A stretch of 49,786 bases of DNA from CAIJMI01 sp043798445 (lineage in GTDB: Bacteria; Patescibacteriota; Microgenomatia; UBA10105; UBA927). The notes under the pieces are model-generated. The model made no database searches. It was given only the letters and a program-made list of their open reading frames with translations, and was not told the DNA's origin. The position numbers were made by a program, and so were the translations under genes. This document shows positions 16,314-26,016 of the stretch, piece by piece; within the stretch, counting starts at the first letter, position 1; each line of letters begins with the position of its first letter. The stretch covers positions 1 through 49,786 of the forward strand of contig JAZDOQ010000028.1 in assembly GCA_043798445.1 (NCBI GenBank). Reading direction: 5' to 3'.

Positions 16314-17726
16314 ATGTTAGTAGATAAAACAATCAAAGAGCTGTCAAACGGTTTACAAACAAAGGAATTTTCTTCCGTAGATATTGTCACGGAATGTCTA
16401 AGCACCATTAAAAACAATGAGCACAGTATTAATTCCTTTATCACACAGGTTGATGAACATGAGATTCTCGATGCTGCAAAACAAAGTGATGTAAATCGTA
16501 GCGGGCAGTCATCAGTTCTTCATGGAATACCATTTGTGTTAAAGGACGCGTATGTGACAAAAAATATTCGGACAACAAGTGCCTCAAATGTTCTCAAGGA
16601 TTTTATCTCTCCATATAACGCGACTGTATATGATAAATTATTAGCAGCAGGTTCCATCCTTCTTGGCAAAATGAATATGGATGCTTGGGGTCATGGAGGA
16701 AGTTCAGAAAATACGGATTTTGGTGCGGTACATAATCCTTGGGATACAACACGGTCAGCTGGTGGATCAAGCGGCGGACCAGCCGCTGCAATTGCAAGCC
16801 GTATGACGCCATTTGCAATTGGTGAAGACACAGGTGGGTCTATTAGAAATCCTTCTGCATGGTGTAACACAACGGGACTCAAAGTTACCTATGGTCGGGT
16901 TTCCCGATATGGTTCAATTGCATACGCTTCTTCATTTGATACAGTTGGCCCGATGGGAAAAACCGCAGAAGACTGTGCATATATTTTGGAGGCAATCGCG
17001 GGAATTGATCCAAAAGATGCTACGAGTTCTCCTATGCCTGTTCCCAAATATACAGAAGGGTTGCAGAAAAAAATTGAAAATATAACAATAGGAATTCCGA
17101 AAGAATTTTTTGGCGAGGGGTTAGATGTGGAAGTAAAAACAGCGATTGATGCTGCGGTGAAAGAATTTGAAAAACTTGGGATTGTGTGTAAATCAATTTC
17201 CATGCCAATGTTTGAATATGGCATCCGTATTTATTATTTAATCGGTCCATCAGAAACAAGTTCAAATCTTGCGAGGTACGATGGGATTCGATTTGGAAAT
17301 GATAGAACGAATTTTACAGAAGAAACGATGAGAAGAATTATGATTGGCACGTATGCATTGTCAGCTGGGTATTATGATGCGTTTTATCATCAAGCACAGA
17401 AGGCACGGACAATGTTTATCGAAGAATATCAAAAGGCGTTGAAAGAATGTACAGCGCTTGTGATGCCAGTTATGCCAACACCTGCGACAAAACTTGGGGA
17501 ACTGTTGAATAATCCGTTACAGAATTTACTTGCTGATGTCTATACAGTAACGCAAAATCCTGTTGGCGTTCCATCACTTGCGTTGCCATGTGGATTTACA
17601 AAATCAAAATTACCAATCGGTATGCAGATAGTTGGATCGATGTTTTCAGAAGAGATGTTATTGCATATTGGCTATCAGTATCAACAAGTCACTTCATGGC
17701 ATACCATGAAGCCGGCTATAAAATAA
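16314..17726 (+). CDS. gatA: GatA: glutamyl-tRNA(Gln) amidotransferase subunit A
   Basis: 470 aa from ATG 16314, 4 nt after the gatC stop; the longer overlapping frame is not credible. The amidase-signature catalytic triad is visible: Lys in IPFVLKDAYVT, the cis-Ser in RSAGGSSGGPAAA, and the nucleophile Ser in GEDTGGSIRNPS. It hydrolyses glutamine and channels ammonia to GatB. The C-terminus has QNPVGVPSLALPCG and GMQIVGSMFSEE, as expected. Full length. Confidence 0.95.
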   Translation: MLVDKTIKELSNGLQTKEFSSVDIVTECLSTIKNNEHSINSFITQVDEHEILDAAKQSDVNRSGQSSVLHGIPFVLKDAYVTKNIRTTSASNVLKDFISPYNATVYDKLLAAGSILLGKMNMDAWGHGGSSENTDFGAVHNPWDTTRSAGGSSGGPAAAIASRMTPFAIGEDTGGSIRNPSAWCNTTGLKVTYGRVSRYGSIAYASSFDTVGPMGKTAEDCAYILEAIAGIDPKDATSSPMPVPKYTEGLQKKIENITIGIPKEFFGEGLDVEVKTAIDAAVKEFEKLGIVCKSISMPMFEYGIRIYYLIGPSETSSNLARYDGIRFGNDRTNFTEETMRRIMIGTYALSAGYYDAFYHQAQKARTMFIEEYQKALKECTALVMPVMPTPATKLGELLNNPLQNLLADVYTVTQNPVGVPSLALPCGFTKSKLPIGMQIVGSMFSEEMLLHIGYQYQQVTSWHTMKPAIK

Positions 17727-17727
17727 T

Positions 17728-19041
17728 ATGACGAATGCATATGAACTCGTAATCGGACTTGAAGTACACGTTGAATTAAAAACGAATTCAAAGATGTTTT
17801 GTGGGTGTAGCGCTGACCATTTTGGCAAAGCTCCAAATACACAAACATGTCCGGTTTGTTTAGCTCTTCCAGGAGCATTACCAGTACCAAATAAAAAAGC
17901 CATTGAGTGGTGTATTAAATTAGGATTGGCATTGAACTGTACGATTCCTGAAGAAAGCAAATTCGACAGGAAAAATTATTTTTATCCAGATCTTGCAAAA
18001 GGCTATCAAATTAGTCAATATGATAAACCATTAAGTGAGCATGGATGGATGCAGCTGAAAAATACGAAGGTGCGGATTGCACGGGTGCATCAAGAAGAAG
18101 ATACCGGCAAGTTACAACATGTGACTGTCGACGGCGAGCGCTTAACGCTCGTTGATTTTAATCGGTGTGGTGTTCCACTTGTCGAAATCGTGACGGAACC
18201 GGATTTTCATTCCATTGATGAAGTGGACCAATATGTGAAAAAGTTGCAGCGAATTGTGCGATACATTGATATTTCAGGTGCCGACATGGAAAAAGGCACG
18301 ATGCGTCTTGAGCCTTCTATATCACTTCGAAAAGTCGGTTCAATTGAACTGCCACCGTATCGGGTAGAACTGAAAAATATTAATTCATTCCGATTTGTTC
18401 GTAAAGCCATCGAATATGAAGTGGTGCGGCAATCGGAAATGCTCGACAAAGGAGAAGTACCAATCCAACAAACTCGCGGATGGAGTGAATCACAAAATGT
18501 CACCTTACCGCAACGCAGCAAAGAAGATGCGCATGATTATCGATATTTTCCGGAACCTGATATTCCGCCAATGCATTTCACCAAGGAATTTATTGAGGAC
18601 ATCAAAAAAACTATTCCCACGCTTCCTGATGAATATGCGGAGCAGATGAAAAAATATGGATTGTCAGAACAGGATATTTCAGTGCTTACGGAAAATGGTA
18701 TGATTGCAGCCTATTTTATCGCGACAGCGAAATTGGCAGATCAATCGCTGTATAAACAGATAGCAAATATGATGGTGAATAAGAAAATTGATTATACAAA
18801 GATATCTTCGGAAGCATTCATCAAACAACTGAAAAATCAGGAACAGGAAAATACGGTAAGTGAGGGCAGCATCATCGCAGCAATTGATGTGGTGCTTACT
18901 GCGAATACGAAAGCTGTTGATGACTACAAAAAAGGTAAAACGTCAGCGCTTATGTTTCTTGTCGGTATGGTTAGGCGAGAACTGAAAGGGAAAGGCGACG
19001 CAAGCGTTATTGAACAAGAGCTTAAGAAAAGGTTAACCTAA
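17728..19041 (+). CDS. gatB: GatB: glutamyl-tRNA(Gln) amidotransferase subunit B
   Basis: 437 aa, somewhat shorter than the common 475. The N-terminal GLEVHVELKTNSKMFCGC with the zinc cysteines MFCGC ... TCPVCLALPG is intact, as are KNYFYPDLAKGYQISQYD, DFNRCGVPLVEIVTEPD and DYRYFPEPDIPP. The C-terminal helical tail (YqeY-like) ends with GKTSALMFLVGMVRRELKGKGD and binds the tRNA elbow. It phosphorylates Glu-tRNA and adds ammonia. It starts 1 nt after the gatA stop. The shortening appears to lie in the linker and tail region. Confidence 0.94.
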   Translation: MTNAYELVIGLEVHVELKTNSKMFCGCSADHFGKAPNTQTCPVCLALPGALPVPNKKAIEWCIKLGLALNCTIPEESKFDRKNYFYPDLAKGYQISQYDKPLSEHGWMQLKNTKVRIARVHQEEDTGKLQHVTVDGERLTLVDFNRCGVPLVEIVTEPDFHSIDEVDQYVKKLQRIVRYIDISGADMEKGTMRLEPSISLRKVGSIELPPYRVELKNINSFRFVRKAIEYEVVRQSEMLDKGEVPIQQTRGWSESQNVTLPQRSKEDAHDYRYFPEPDIPPMHFTKEFIEDIKKTIPTLPDEYAEQMKKYGLSEQDISVLTENGMIAAYFIATAKLADQSLYKQIANMMVNKKIDYTKISSEAFIKQLKNQEQENTVSEGSIIAAIDVVLTANTKAVDDYKKGKTSALMFLVGMVRRELKGKGDASVIEQELKKRLT

Positions 19042-19044
19042 ACT

Positions 19045-22000
19045 ATGGCAGCAGATTTTATTCATCTTCACACACATAGCGAATTTTCTCTTCTTGATGG
19101 GCTTGGTAAATTAGATCATTTGATTGAAAAAGCAAAAACATTCGGCATGGACGCACTTGCAATCACAGACCATGGTGCTATGTATGGGAGTTTTAAGTTC
19201 TATATGAAAGCGGTGACAGCCGGGATAAAACCAATCATCGGTGTTGAGACGTATGTTGCAAGACGCAGCCGTTTTGATAAAGAATCAAAAATAGACACTG
19301 ATTCCTACCATTTAATTCTTCTTGCTGAAAACAACAAGGGCTATCAAAATTTGATGAAATTAGTTTCCGTTTCACATCTCGAAGGATTTTATTATAAACC
19401 TCGTGTTGATGTTGAAACATTACAGAAATATCACGAAGGAATTATTTGTTTAAGTGCATGTTTGCAAGGACAGATTGGGCAGTTATTACTTCGCGGTGAG
19501 GAGAAAGAGGCTGAAAAAATTGCAAAACAATATGCTGAGGTTTACGGAGACAATCATTATTATTTGGAAATTCAGCGGCATGTTAATATTCCCCAAACTG
19601 ATGAGGTAACGGAAAAAATTGTGAAACTGGCACGGCGGCTCGGACTCCCCATTGTTGCAACAAATGATATTCATTATGTAAACCCTGATGATGCCGAAGC
19701 ACAAGAGATACTTCTTTGTGTGCAGACACAACGTACAATCCTTGAAAAAAACCGCCCTCTGTCAATGATCAATTCGCCTGATTTTTATATGCGGTCTCCT
19801 GATGAGATGAAAGAGTTGTTCGCTGAATATCCTGAGGCAATTGAAAACACAGTCCGCATTGCAAACATGTGTCATCTTGAGTTAACAATCGGTGAATGGC
19901 ATTTGCCGAAATACCCAGTTCCGGATTCTATGACGCCAGAAATATACCTGCGTAAATTAATTGAGGAACGATTACCCTTACGATATAAAGAGGTAACGAA
20001 AGAAATTCGTGACCGTATTGAATATGAATTCGATGTTATTAACAAAAAAAACTACACCTCGTATTTTTTGATAACGCAGGATTTTGTTCATTGGGCAAAA
20101 ATGCATGGTATTGCGGTTGGACCGGGAAGAGGCTCAGCTGCAGGATCCGTTATTTGTTACATATTAAATATTACCGGGCTTGATCCGTTTTATTTTAAAT
20201 TACCTTTTGAACGGTTTTTAAATCCCTCACGTCCCTCTGCTCCAGACATAGATCTTGATTTTGCCGATGACAAACGGGAAGACGTTGTTGCCTACGTGAC
20301 AGAAAAATTCGGCAACGATAAAGTAGCACAGATTATTACCTTCGGCACCATGGAGGCAAAAGGCGCTATTCGTGATGCGGGGCGGGCGCTTGGTATGCCA
20401 TATATAAAACCGGATAGAATTTCAAAAATGATCCCTTTGGGTATCCAGGGGAATGCAATGACACTTGAGAAAGCGCTCGTGCAGTCTGCGGAATTGGCGC
20501 TTGCGTATCAAAGTGAACCGGAAACAAAACGGCTCATTGACGTCGCAAAAAAATTAGAAGGAGTAGCCAGACACGCTTCAGTTCATGCCGCCGGAGTTGT
20601 TATATCAGACCAGCCGCTTACCGATCATACACCGCTACAAAAAGAAACAAGGGGAGAAAAAATTATTACGCAATACGATATGTATACTGTTGGAGAAAAC
20701 GGTGTTGGGTTATTAAAAATGGACTTCTTGGGTTTACGGAATTTAACTATCGTGTCGCAGGCTCTTGCCATTATTGAAAAAACACGAAATAAAAAAATTG
20801 ATTTAGATCATATACCCCTGGATGATAAAAAAACCTTTCAGATGCTCGCGAACGCTGAAACAACTGGTATTTTTCAACTTGAATCGCCGGGAATGCGCCG
20901 GTATATAAAAGAACTCGCACCAACCACGATATTTGACCTCATGGCAATGGTTGCGTTGTTTCGGCCTGGTCCAATGCAGGTTATTCCTGAGTTTATTAAA
21001 CGAAAACACGATCCGTCTCAGATTATTTATCCTGATCCGCGGTTAAAAGACGTACTAAAACAATCGTATGGAATTATTGCATATCAGGATGATGTGCTTC
21101 TGACTGCCATAACGCTTGCGGGATATTCGTGGGGAGAGGCAGATAAATTGAGGAAGGCAGTCGGTAAGAAAATACCAACAGAAATGAAAAAACAGCGCGA
21201 AAAGTTTATTAACGGATGTGTGAAAAACGGATTGTCTCAAGCGAAAGCTGAGGAAATATTCAATTTAATTGAACCATTTGCAGGATACGGGTTTAACAAG
21301 GCGCATGCTGCATGTTATGCCATGATTGCATATCAAACGGCGTATCTAAAAGCTAACTATACTGTCGAACACATGACCGCGGTATTAACAGCTGAGTCGC
21401 GCGCAAATACAGGTCCTACAAGGAATGAGAAAATATCTAATATTATTGCAGAGTGCAGACGTATTGGATTAACAATTTTAACGCCTGATGTGAACACATC
21501 TGATATAGAATTTTCTGTTGAACAAGGAAATATCCGTTTTGGACTTTCTGCCATAAAAAATGTTGGTTCTGCTGCCATAGAAAGCATCCTTACTTCACGG
21601 ACAAAGAAACAGCCGTTCCGTTCGTTTTATGATTTTCTTTCCCGTGTCGTTTTGTCAAAGGTGAATAAAAAAACAGTTGAAAGTTTAATTAAAGCTGGTG
21701 CGATGGACCAGTTTGGAAAACGGGCAGTTCTGCTGCTTGCGCTTCCTAATATGATAGATGTGCTTCATAAAAAGAAAAAGGACACGGATAAAGGACAATC
21801 AGGATTATTTGATGATATGGGAGAAACGCCATCTCATGAACCTGTATTTCCGGATGTGCCGGAACTTCCGGGAAATGAGCTTTTGACATTCGAAAAGGAG
21901 CTCCTTGGTTTTTATCTGACCGCTCATCCTCTGTCATCGTATGAAAAACAACTTGCAAATCTAAACGTAAAGCATATAGGAGATATTTCCGATGAGGATG

Positions 22001-22263
22001 TCGGGTCGAGAACACGAATAGCGGGTATTATTGTTGATATTAAAAAAATATTTACCAAAACGGGAAATAACGAAATGGCTTTTGTAAAAATAGAAGATTT
22101 GACAGGTACAATCGAAACCGTTGTGTTTCCGAAGATATTCAGTCAATCCAGTACCCTGCTGGTCCCTGACACAGTCATTGAATTGAGCGGTAAAATTGAT
22201 CAAAAGGATGAGAAAAAAACAATTCTGGTTGACACAGTCAAAAAAATAGATTTTGACCGTTGA
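19045..22263 (+). CDS. dnaE: DNA polymerase III subunit alpha (DnaE)
   Basis: 1072 aa. The N-terminal PHP domain (FIHLHTHSEFSLLDGL, ITDHGAMYG) is followed by the C-family polymerase core: GPGRGSAAGSVICY, the catalytic PDIDLDFADDKRE (about residue 400), DFLGLRNLTIV, RPGPM and FAGYGFNKAHAACYAMIAYQTAYLKANY. HhH repeats follow, then a C-terminal OB fold (TRIAGIIVDIKKIFTKTG ... VFPKIF). The length and domain order are those of DnaE1. It is the replicative polymerase in a bacterium of this kind. Its start lies 3 nt after gatB, so replication and tRNA amidation genes share a transcript. Confidence 0.96.
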   Translation: MAADFIHLHTHSEFSLLDGLGKLDHLIEKAKTFGMDALAITDHGAMYGSFKFYMKAVTAGIKPIIGVETYVARRSRFDKESKIDTDSYHLILLAENNKGYQNLMKLVSVSHLEGFYYKPRVDVETLQKYHEGIICLSACLQGQIGQLLLRGEEKEAEKIAKQYAEVYGDNHYYLEIQRHVNIPQTDEVTEKIVKLARRLGLPIVATNDIHYVNPDDAEAQEILLCVQTQRTILEKNRPLSMINSPDFYMRSPDEMKELFAEYPEAIENTVRIANMCHLELTIGEWHLPKYPVPDSMTPEIYLRKLIEERLPLRYKEVTKEIRDRIEYEFDVINKKNYTSYFLITQDFVHWAKMHGIAVGPGRGSAAGSVICYILNITGLDPFYFKLPFERFLNPSRPSAPDIDLDFADDKREDVVAYVTEKFGNDKVAQIITFGTMEAKGAIRDAGRALGMPYIKPDRISKMIPLGIQGNAMTLEKALVQSAELALAYQSEPETKRLIDVAKKLEGVARHASVHAAGVVISDQPLTDHTPLQKETRGEKIITQYDMYTVGENGVGLLKMDFLGLRNLTIVSQALAIIEKTRNKKIDLDHIPLDDKKTFQMLANAETTGIFQLESPGMRRYIKELAPTTIFDLMAMVALFRPGPMQVIPEFIKRKHDPSQIIYPDPRLKDVLKQSYGIIAYQDDVLLTAITLAGYSWGEADKLRKAVGKKIPTEMKKQREKFINGCVKNGLSQAKAEEIFNLIEPFAGYGFNKAHAACYAMIAYQTAYLKANYTVEHMTAVLTAESRANTGPTRNEKISNIIAECRRIGLTILTPDVNTSDIEFSVEQGNIRFGLSAIKNVGSAAIESILTSRTKKQPFRSFYDFLSRVVLSKVNKKTVESLIKAGAMDQFGKRAVLLLALPNMIDVLHKKKKDTDKGQSGLFDDMGETPSHEPVFPDVPELPGNELLTFEKELLGFYLTAHPLSSYEKQLANLNVKHIGDISDEDVGSRTRIAGIIVDIKKIFTKTGNNEMAFVKIEDLTGTIETVVFPKIFSQSSTLLVPDTVIELSGKIDQKDEKKTILVDTVKKIDFDR

Positions 22264-22289
22264 CATCAGGAAGCGTCTTTTTTTACAAT
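22260..22289 (+). promoter_or_regulatory. Promoter of the atp operon
   Basis: TTGACA (22260-22265, overlapping the dnaE stop), an 18-bp spacer and TACAAT (22284-22289) precede the atpI-like ATG by about 37 nt. A second TACAAT lies at 22297-22302. GAGG at 22312-22315 is a weak Shine-Dalgarno. Confidence 0.5.
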
Positions 22290-22326
22290 ACATAGGTACA
22301 ATAGACCGGATGAGGTTTTTTTCCTT

Positions 22327-22629
22327 ATGGGTAAGAAATACGAAGTGTCATTGTTTGAAGATCATCTCGTTGCATCTGACAATCCGTTAAAAAAACGCAA
22401 ACGCTTCAAACAAAAAGGCTCTTTATTTTATATAGGATACGTTGGACAAATCGGGCTTGTGATAGCACTTCCTATTGCAGGAGGCGCCGGAATCGGATCC
22501 TATCTTGATACAAAGTGGGGTACGTATCCAAAAATGACAATGAGCGGTTTACTTATTGGGATTGTCATTTCAGTAATAAATTTTATCGCTGTTATAAAAG
22601 AAATTATTGCAAATTCTAAGAAATACTAA
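22327..22629 (+). CDS. AtpI/AtpZ-like ATP synthase accessory membrane protein
   Basis: 100 aa with two transmembrane segments: YIGYVGQIGLVIALPIAGGAGIGSYLD and MSGLLIGIVISVINFIAVI. The Gly-rich first helix, the central D-x-K-(W) loop (YLDTKWGTYP) and the position as first gene of the atp operon match the AtpZ/AtpI (F0F1-ATPase subunit, DUF_AtpZ) group, which help c-ring assembly or Mg uptake. The N-terminal 30 residues are hydrophilic and basic. Confidence 0.8.
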   Translation: MGKKYEVSLFEDHLVASDNPLKKRKRFKQKGSLFYIGYVGQIGLVIALPIAGGAGIGSYLDTKWGTYPKMTMSGLLIGIVISVINFIAVIKEIIANSKKY

Positions 22630-22631
22630 TC

Positions 22632-23351
22632 ATGTTACATATATCGCTAGCTGCTGAAACGATTGCACACATAGGATCGTTTCCCATTACAAATTCGCTT
22701 GCGCTCACGTGGTTGGTTATGGCACTTCTTTTCGGAATCTCCCTGGTAGTCTCCCGAACCCTTACCATGGTTCCGTCTCATGGTCAGTCCATTATCGAAT
22801 CCGTAATTGAAGGGTTATACGTTTTTTTTGAATCGGTTGTTGGTCATCATGTCAAAATGCTGTTTCCTCTCATAGCCTCACTTTTTCTGTTCATTCTGAC
22901 TGCAAACTGGATAGGTTTATTGCCGGGCGTTGGCACAATTGGTTTTTTTCATGAAGCAATACTTACGCCGTTGTTCCGCGGACCAACCGCTGATTTAAAT
23001 ACGACAATAGCGCTTGCCATTGTTGCGTTTATGGCCATCCAATACTTTGGATTCAGAACACTTGGTATTAAATATGGATCACGATTTGTTAATTTGAAAA
23101 ACCCGATTATGTTTTTTGTAGGACTTCTTGAAATTATCTCAGATATTTCCAAGGTGATCTCATTTGCATTCCGTCTCTTTGGAAATATTTTTGCCGGGGA
23201 GGTACTTTTAGCGGTTATGGCATTTCTTATGCCGTTTATCGCTCCGATGCCATTTTTAATGCTGGAGTTGTTTGTCGGATTTATCCAAGCACTCGTATTT
23301 TCGACACTGACCGCCGTATTTGTGAACGTTGCTGTTGCTCATGAAGAGTAA
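22632..23351 (+). CDS. atpB: ATP synthase Fo subunit a
   Basis: 239 aa. Five to six membrane helices. The essential Arg is R181 in ISFAFRLFGNIFAGEVLL, the signature of helix 5. LTANWIGLLPGVGTIGFF and FVGFIQALVFSTLTAVFVNVAVAHE are typical of helices 4 and 6. It forms the two half-channels for ion flow against the c-ring. Starts 2 nt after the preceding stop. Confidence 0.95.
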   Translation: MLHISLAAETIAHIGSFPITNSLALTWLVMALLFGISLVVSRTLTMVPSHGQSIIESVIEGLYVFFESVVGHHVKMLFPLIASLFLFILTANWIGLLPGVGTIGFFHEAILTPLFRGPTADLNTTIALAIVAFMAIQYFGFRTLGIKYGSRFVNLKNPIMFFVGLLEIISDISKVISFAFRLFGNIFAGEVLLAVMAFLMPFIAPMPFLMLELFVGFIQALVFSTLTAVFVNVAVAHEE

Positions 23352-23382
23352 TGAATTTATTATGTAGAAGGGGGGTGGATAT

Positions 23383-23610
23383 ATGGACGAAAACACATGG
23401 AAATTAATTATGACCGGTGCGACAATCGTACTTGGTGGTGCAGTACCAGCCTTTGCCATCGGTATGATTACGGCAAAAGCAGTAGAAGCTATCGGACGGA
23501 ATCCCGAGTCAGCTTCCGATGTCAGGACAAGCATGATTTTAGGTATGGCATTTGCTGAAGCTATCGCTATTTATTCGTTGGTCATAGCTCTTATTATTAA
23601 ATTTGTGTAA
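23383..23610 (+). CDS. atpE: ATP synthase Fo subunit c
   Basis: 75 aa, two helices joined by the polar loop AIGRNPES. The ion-binding carboxylate is E59 in GMAFAEAIAIYSLV. No Gln is found at the helix-1 position used by Na+-binding rings, and no Ser/Thr follows E59, so proton coupling is more likely. The usual GxGxGxG of helix 1 is replaced by V-P-A23-F-A25-I-G27, i.e. alanines at glycine positions. A GGGGGGTGG stretch before the ATG is a strong ribosome site, fitting the high copy number of c. Confidence 0.94.
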   Translation: MDENTWKLIMTGATIVLGGAVPAFAIGMITAKAVEAIGRNPESASDVRTSMILGMAFAEAIAIYSLVIALIIKFV

Positions 23611-23627
23611 TGAACGAACGATAATGT

Positions 23628-24122
23628 ATGGATAAATTAGGAATTGAAATTAAACTGATCTTAGCGCAGATAGTAAATTTTGCAATCATCATGATTGTTC
23701 TAAATAAGCTGTTGTATAAGCCCATTTTGTCAATGCTGGAAAAACGGAAGAAAAAGATACAGGAAGGGTTAGCTCTTACGGAGCAGATGAAGGTGGAAGA
23801 AGAGAAAATGGAAGTGAAAAAGAGCAAAATGCTGACAGAAACAAAAAAAGAAGGAATGATCCTCATTGAGGAAGCAAAAGTGAATGCGAAGAACGAAGCC
23901 AAGCAAATCCTTGAATCAGCCCATACAGAAGCAGATGAGATTGTCGAAAAAGGAAAACAACAGACAACGGAACAAAAAGTGATGATGGAAAAAGAAGTGC
24001 GGCAGGAGGCAATTGTTCTGGCAACAGGTATGGCAAAACGATTGCTGTCTTCTATAATGACACAAGAAACACAGCACGCTGTTTTGAAAAAACATATCAA
24101 AGAGTTGCAGGAAATCGCATAA
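23628..24122 (+). CDS. atpF: ATP synthase Fo subunit b
   Basis: 164 aa. One N-terminal membrane helix (KLILAQIVNFAIIMIVLNKLLY) with the usual KPILSMLEKRKKKIQEGL boundary, then a long charged coiled coil (KVEEEKMEVKKSKMLTETKK, AKQILESAHTEADEIVEK) that forms the peripheral stalk. The C-terminus meets delta. The gene is complete, 4 nt before atpH. Confidence 0.94.
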   Translation: MDKLGIEIKLILAQIVNFAIIMIVLNKLLYKPILSMLEKRKKKIQEGLALTEQMKVEEEKMEVKKSKMLTETKKEGMILIEEAKVNAKNEAKQILESAHTEADEIVEKGKQQTTEQKVMMEKEVRQEAIVLATGMAKRLLSSIMTQETQHAVLKKHIKELQEIA

Positions 24123-24126
24123 TGTT

Positions 24127-24480
24127 ATGGCTGAATTAACGAAAGACGCGCGGGGATTCGTGAGCGGAATAGTACGGTACCTGGCAGGAGATAAACAAAT
24201 CGCAAGCCAGGTTCCCAAACTGCGGAAGCTATTGTCGAAAGTGACTGCGACAGACGGAAAAGACGTTGTGGCTTATGTGATAACGGCAGTAGACTTGCAG
24301 GGTGAAGAAAAACAAAAACTTACTGAAGCGCTCGAGAAACTGGTGAAACATCCGGTAAAACTGGTGTGTTCAGTTGATGAGAAGCTGATTGCCGGAATGC
24401 AAATAAAAATAGGTGATTGGATTGTCGATACGACATTTATGTATCAATTACAATCCCTTGCCCACGTATTAGGGGAGTAA
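24127..24480 (+). CDS. atpH: ATP synthase F1 subunit delta, shortened
   Basis: 117 aa, against about 175-180 usually. The C-terminal half is clearly AtpH: VKLVCSVDEKLIAGMQIKIGDWIVDTTFMYQLQSLAHVL, the I.GG..I..GD...D.S....L..L pattern. The N-terminal six-helix bundle that clamps the alpha-subunit N-termini seems reduced to about 60 residues. No in-frame upstream extension exists because atpF ends 4 nt earlier. Position between atpF and atpA confirms the identity. Confidence 0.88.
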   Translation: MAELTKDARGFVSGIVRYLAGDKQIASQVPKLRKLLSKVTATDGKDVVAYVITAVDLQGEEKQKLTEALEKLVKHPVKLVCSVDEKLIAGMQIKIGDWIVDTTFMYQLQSLAHVLGE

Positions 24481-24484
24481 CTCT

Positions 24485-26005
24485 ATGAAACAAGATAGCT
24501 CAATGGCAATTGCTAAAGAACTCGCGAAACGCCTGGAAGCGTATACGCCTGAAATTTCCGCACGGCGTGTGGGAAAAATTCTTTCTATTGCTGACGGTGT
24601 TGTAAAAGTAAGCGGGTTACCGCATGTTGCATACTTAGAACGCGTAACGTTTGCAAATGGTTTAGTTGGCTTTGTCATTAATTTGGAAGAAGATGCAATT
24701 GGCGTTGTTGTTCTTGGCGATTATCTAACCCTATGTGAAGGAGATGAAGTTCAAACAACGGGAACATTGCTTTCCATTCCCGTTGGTGACGCTTTTCTCG
24801 GTCGGGTTGTGAACCCTCTGGGAGAGCCAATTGATGGAAAAGGCCCAATTAATACCAAAAAGACCTATCCAATTGAAAAAATTGCTCCGAGCGTTATGTA
24901 TCGTTCTCATGTAAATACACCGATTCAAACAGGATTAAAGGCAATTGACGCGATGATTCCAATCGGTCGGGGACAACGGGAACTGATCATCGGTGACAGA
25001 AACACCGGGAAAACCGCTGTTGCAATTGACACCATTATTAATCAAAAAAAGGAAAACGTTTTTTGTATTTATGTTGCTATCGGGCAGAAAACCTCCCGTG
25101 TTGCACAAATCGTTGCTGATTTGGAAAAACATGGAGCAATGAAACACACAATTATCGTTTCTGCTCCAGCCAGTGATCCGGCAGCATTCCAGTATTTAGC
25201 TCCCTATTCAGGATGTGCACTCGGTGAATACTTCATGGACCAAGGGAAAGACGCATTAGTTGTGTACGATGATCTTATTAAACATGCATGGGCGTATCGA
25301 CAAATCTCTCTTACCTTACGGCGGCCATCCGGGCGTGAAGCATATCCGGGAGATGTCTTTTATCTTCATAGCCGGCTTCTTGAACGGGCATGTAAACTTG
25401 ATGACGCACACGGAGGCGGTTCATTGACTGCGCTTCCTATTATTGAAACACAGGCAAATGATCTGTCAGCCTACATTCCGACAAACGTCATTTCCATTAC
25501 TGATGGCCAGATTTATTTGGAATCCGATCTTTTTAATGCAGGGCAGCGGCCAGCAGTGAATATCGGATTATCCGTTTCCCGTGTTGGAGGAGATGCTCAA
25601 ATTAAAGCAATGAAAAAAATTGCAGGAAATTTGCGTATCGACTTAGCTCAATACCGGGAACTTGCAGCGTTCGCTCAATTTTCATCTGATCTTGATGAAG
25701 CAACAAAACGTCAAATAGACAGGGGCGCCCGAATGATTGAGCTTCTCAAACAGGGGCAGTACGTACCTATGTCTATTGATAAGCAAATTGCCATCATCTG
25801 GGCAGGTGTGAACGGATATCTTGATTCCATACCCCTTGCAAACGTGTCTGCGTTTGAAAAGGGATTTCTTGAGTGTATGGAACGGGACTATAAAAAAACA
25901 CTCCAGGCAATTATCAAAGAACGGCAATTAACAGGAGAGATTGAAGAACAGCTTAAGAAAGCAGTTGAAACATATAAAAAAGATTTTGTAGTTGAAACGC
26001 AGTAA
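24485..26005 (+). CDS. atpA: ATP synthase F1 subunit alpha
   Basis: 506 aa, normal length. Walker A GDRNTGKTAVAID, the switch region ALVVYDDLIKHAWAYR, the RRPSGREAYPGDVFYLHSRLLERA signature, and SITDGQIYLESDLFN. The catalytic-site Arg finger is in GLSVSRVGGDAQ. It is the non-catalytic nucleotide-binding subunit of the F1 hexamer. Confidence 0.97.
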   Translation: MKQDSSMAIAKELAKRLEAYTPEISARRVGKILSIADGVVKVSGLPHVAYLERVTFANGLVGFVINLEEDAIGVVVLGDYLTLCEGDEVQTTGTLLSIPVGDAFLGRVVNPLGEPIDGKGPINTKKTYPIEKIAPSVMYRSHVNTPIQTGLKAIDAMIPIGRGQRELIIGDRNTGKTAVAIDTIINQKKENVFCIYVAIGQKTSRVAQIVADLEKHGAMKHTIIVSAPASDPAAFQYLAPYSGCALGEYFMDQGKDALVVYDDLIKHAWAYRQISLTLRRPSGREAYPGDVFYLHSRLLERACKLDDAHGGGSLTALPIIETQANDLSAYIPTNVISITDGQIYLESDLFNAGQRPAVNIGLSVSRVGGDAQIKAMKKIAGNLRIDLAQYRELAAFAQFSSDLDEATKRQIDRGARMIELLKQGQYVPMSIDKQIAIIWAGVNGYLDSIPLANVSAFEKGFLECMERDYKKTLQAIIKERQLTGEIEEQLKKAVETYKKDFVVETQ

Positions 26006-26016
26006 CGATTAGATGT

